Assembly (NCBI GenBank): GCA_023230795.1
Contig: JALNWR010000151.1
Span: forward strand, 1 to 6,554
Source of the DNA: Candidatus Cloacimonadota bacterium
Lineage (GTDB): Bacteria; Cloacimonadota; Cloacimonadia; Cloacimonadales; Cloacimonadaceae
Direction: 5' to 3'
Length of the DNA stretch: 6,554 nucleotides
The notes under the pieces are model-generated. The model did not search any database. It saw only the letters and a program-made list of their open reading frames with translations, and was not told the DNA's origin. Positions 6,379-6,554 of this stretch are shown piece after piece (the stretch's first letter is position 1; every line of letters starts with the position of its first letter). The position numbers and the translations under genes are program-made.

Positions 6379-6554
6379 TCAACGTAATATGGTGAATTTA
6401 TGGCTGTGGCTGCGATGTCCTTGCTGCACTTTGAGGAAGTATATCCCTTGAGGAAGGTCTTGATAAGCGGAGCCATTCCAATTGATACGGGCCACAGAAT
6501 CCACTGGCTTCAGAGCAGCAAAATCACTGATCTTCTGCCCGCGCAGGTTATACA
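6379..6554 (-). CDS. C-terminal end of a probable sorted surface protein (type IX/FlgD-like domain), cut by the window edge
   Basis: On the minus strand one frame is open from the right edge to a TGA at 6381-6379, followed at once by a second TGA at 6378-6376. It encodes 57 complete codons with no start in the window. Its layout is that of a C-terminal Ig-like sorting domain: an opening strand YNLRGQKISDFAAL (1-14), then INWNGSAYQDLPQGIYFLKV (23-42), and an ending HKFTILR (51-57). The W-N-G ... L-P-x-G-I-Y-F-L-K-V pattern and the K-F-T-I-L-R end are typical of the type A C-terminal sorting domain of type IX secretion substrates and of the related FlgD-like Ig domain. If so, the missing part should be an exported enzyme or adhesin with an N-terminal signal peptide. 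The gene precedes obg by 14 bases and is probably co-transcribed with it. I cannot tell what the main body of the protein does. Confidence 0.8.
   Translation of the reverse strand, partial: YNLRGQKISDFAALKPVDSVARINWNGSAYQDLPQGIYFLKVQQGHRSHSHKFTILR

Noticed and set aside
6183..6476. Minus-strand open frame of 97 codons covering the gap before obg
   Set aside because: It runs through the beginning of obg in another frame and through the sorting-domain gene in another frame. Both real genes explain the same bases with conserved motifs, and the product's Arg/Trp-rich tail is the off-frame reading of the Gly-rich Obg N-terminus.

Overview
This window of roughly 50% G+C is fully packed with protein-coding genes. 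Two blocks converge tail to tail at 4266-4269. Nothing in it resembles a phage, insertion sequence, CRISPR array, tRNA or rRNA. Several features together suggest an anaerobe-type member of the FCB superphylum, with Candidatus Cloacimonadota as my first guess. These are a secreted PKD-domain protein, a partial gene ending in a type IX-secretion/FlgD-like C-terminal domain, a short Obg without a C-terminal extension and with Ser in place of Asn in its G4 motif, and a compact NtrY/NtrX-like two-component pair. The lineage is an inference from gene content, not from a marker-gene comparison.

Plus-strand block, 1-4269. The window opens inside a small gene (1-375) whose product resembles DUF4390, a family often encoded next to ntrY in Proteobacteria. 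Thirteen bases later a membrane sensor histidine kinase begins (389-1543). It overlaps by ATGA a sigma-54-dependent response regulator (1540-2892) with complete receiver, AAA+ and Fis-type DNA-binding parts. These three genes look like one operon and a phosphorelay module: a putative envelope partner, a sensor, and an enhancer-binding activator. After a short gap with a 12-bp palindrome comes a secreted protein (2956-4269, start moved 12 bases downstream on the evidence of its ribosome binding site). It has a signal peptide, an N-terminal beta-rich region, one PKD domain and a C-terminal fibronectin-III-like domain.

Minus-strand block, 6554-4266, read leftward. It contains the C-terminal 57 codons of a probable exported, surface-sorted protein (6379-6554), then obg from a TTG start (6364-5351), then dprA from a GTG start (5354-4266) overlapping obg by GTGA. 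The spacing (14 bases, then a 4-base overlap) implies co-transcription. The surface protein, ribosome-assembly GTPase and DNA-processing protein have no evident functional link.

The two blocks meet with their stop codons overlapping in the palindrome TTAA, leaving no space for an intergenic terminator. Most of the window is recognisable housekeeping or regulatory content. I do not see a clear new system. The points most worth a second look are the DUF4390-like/kinase/activator trio outside Proteobacteria, the fused convergent stop codons, and the cut-off sorting-domain gene at the right edge.
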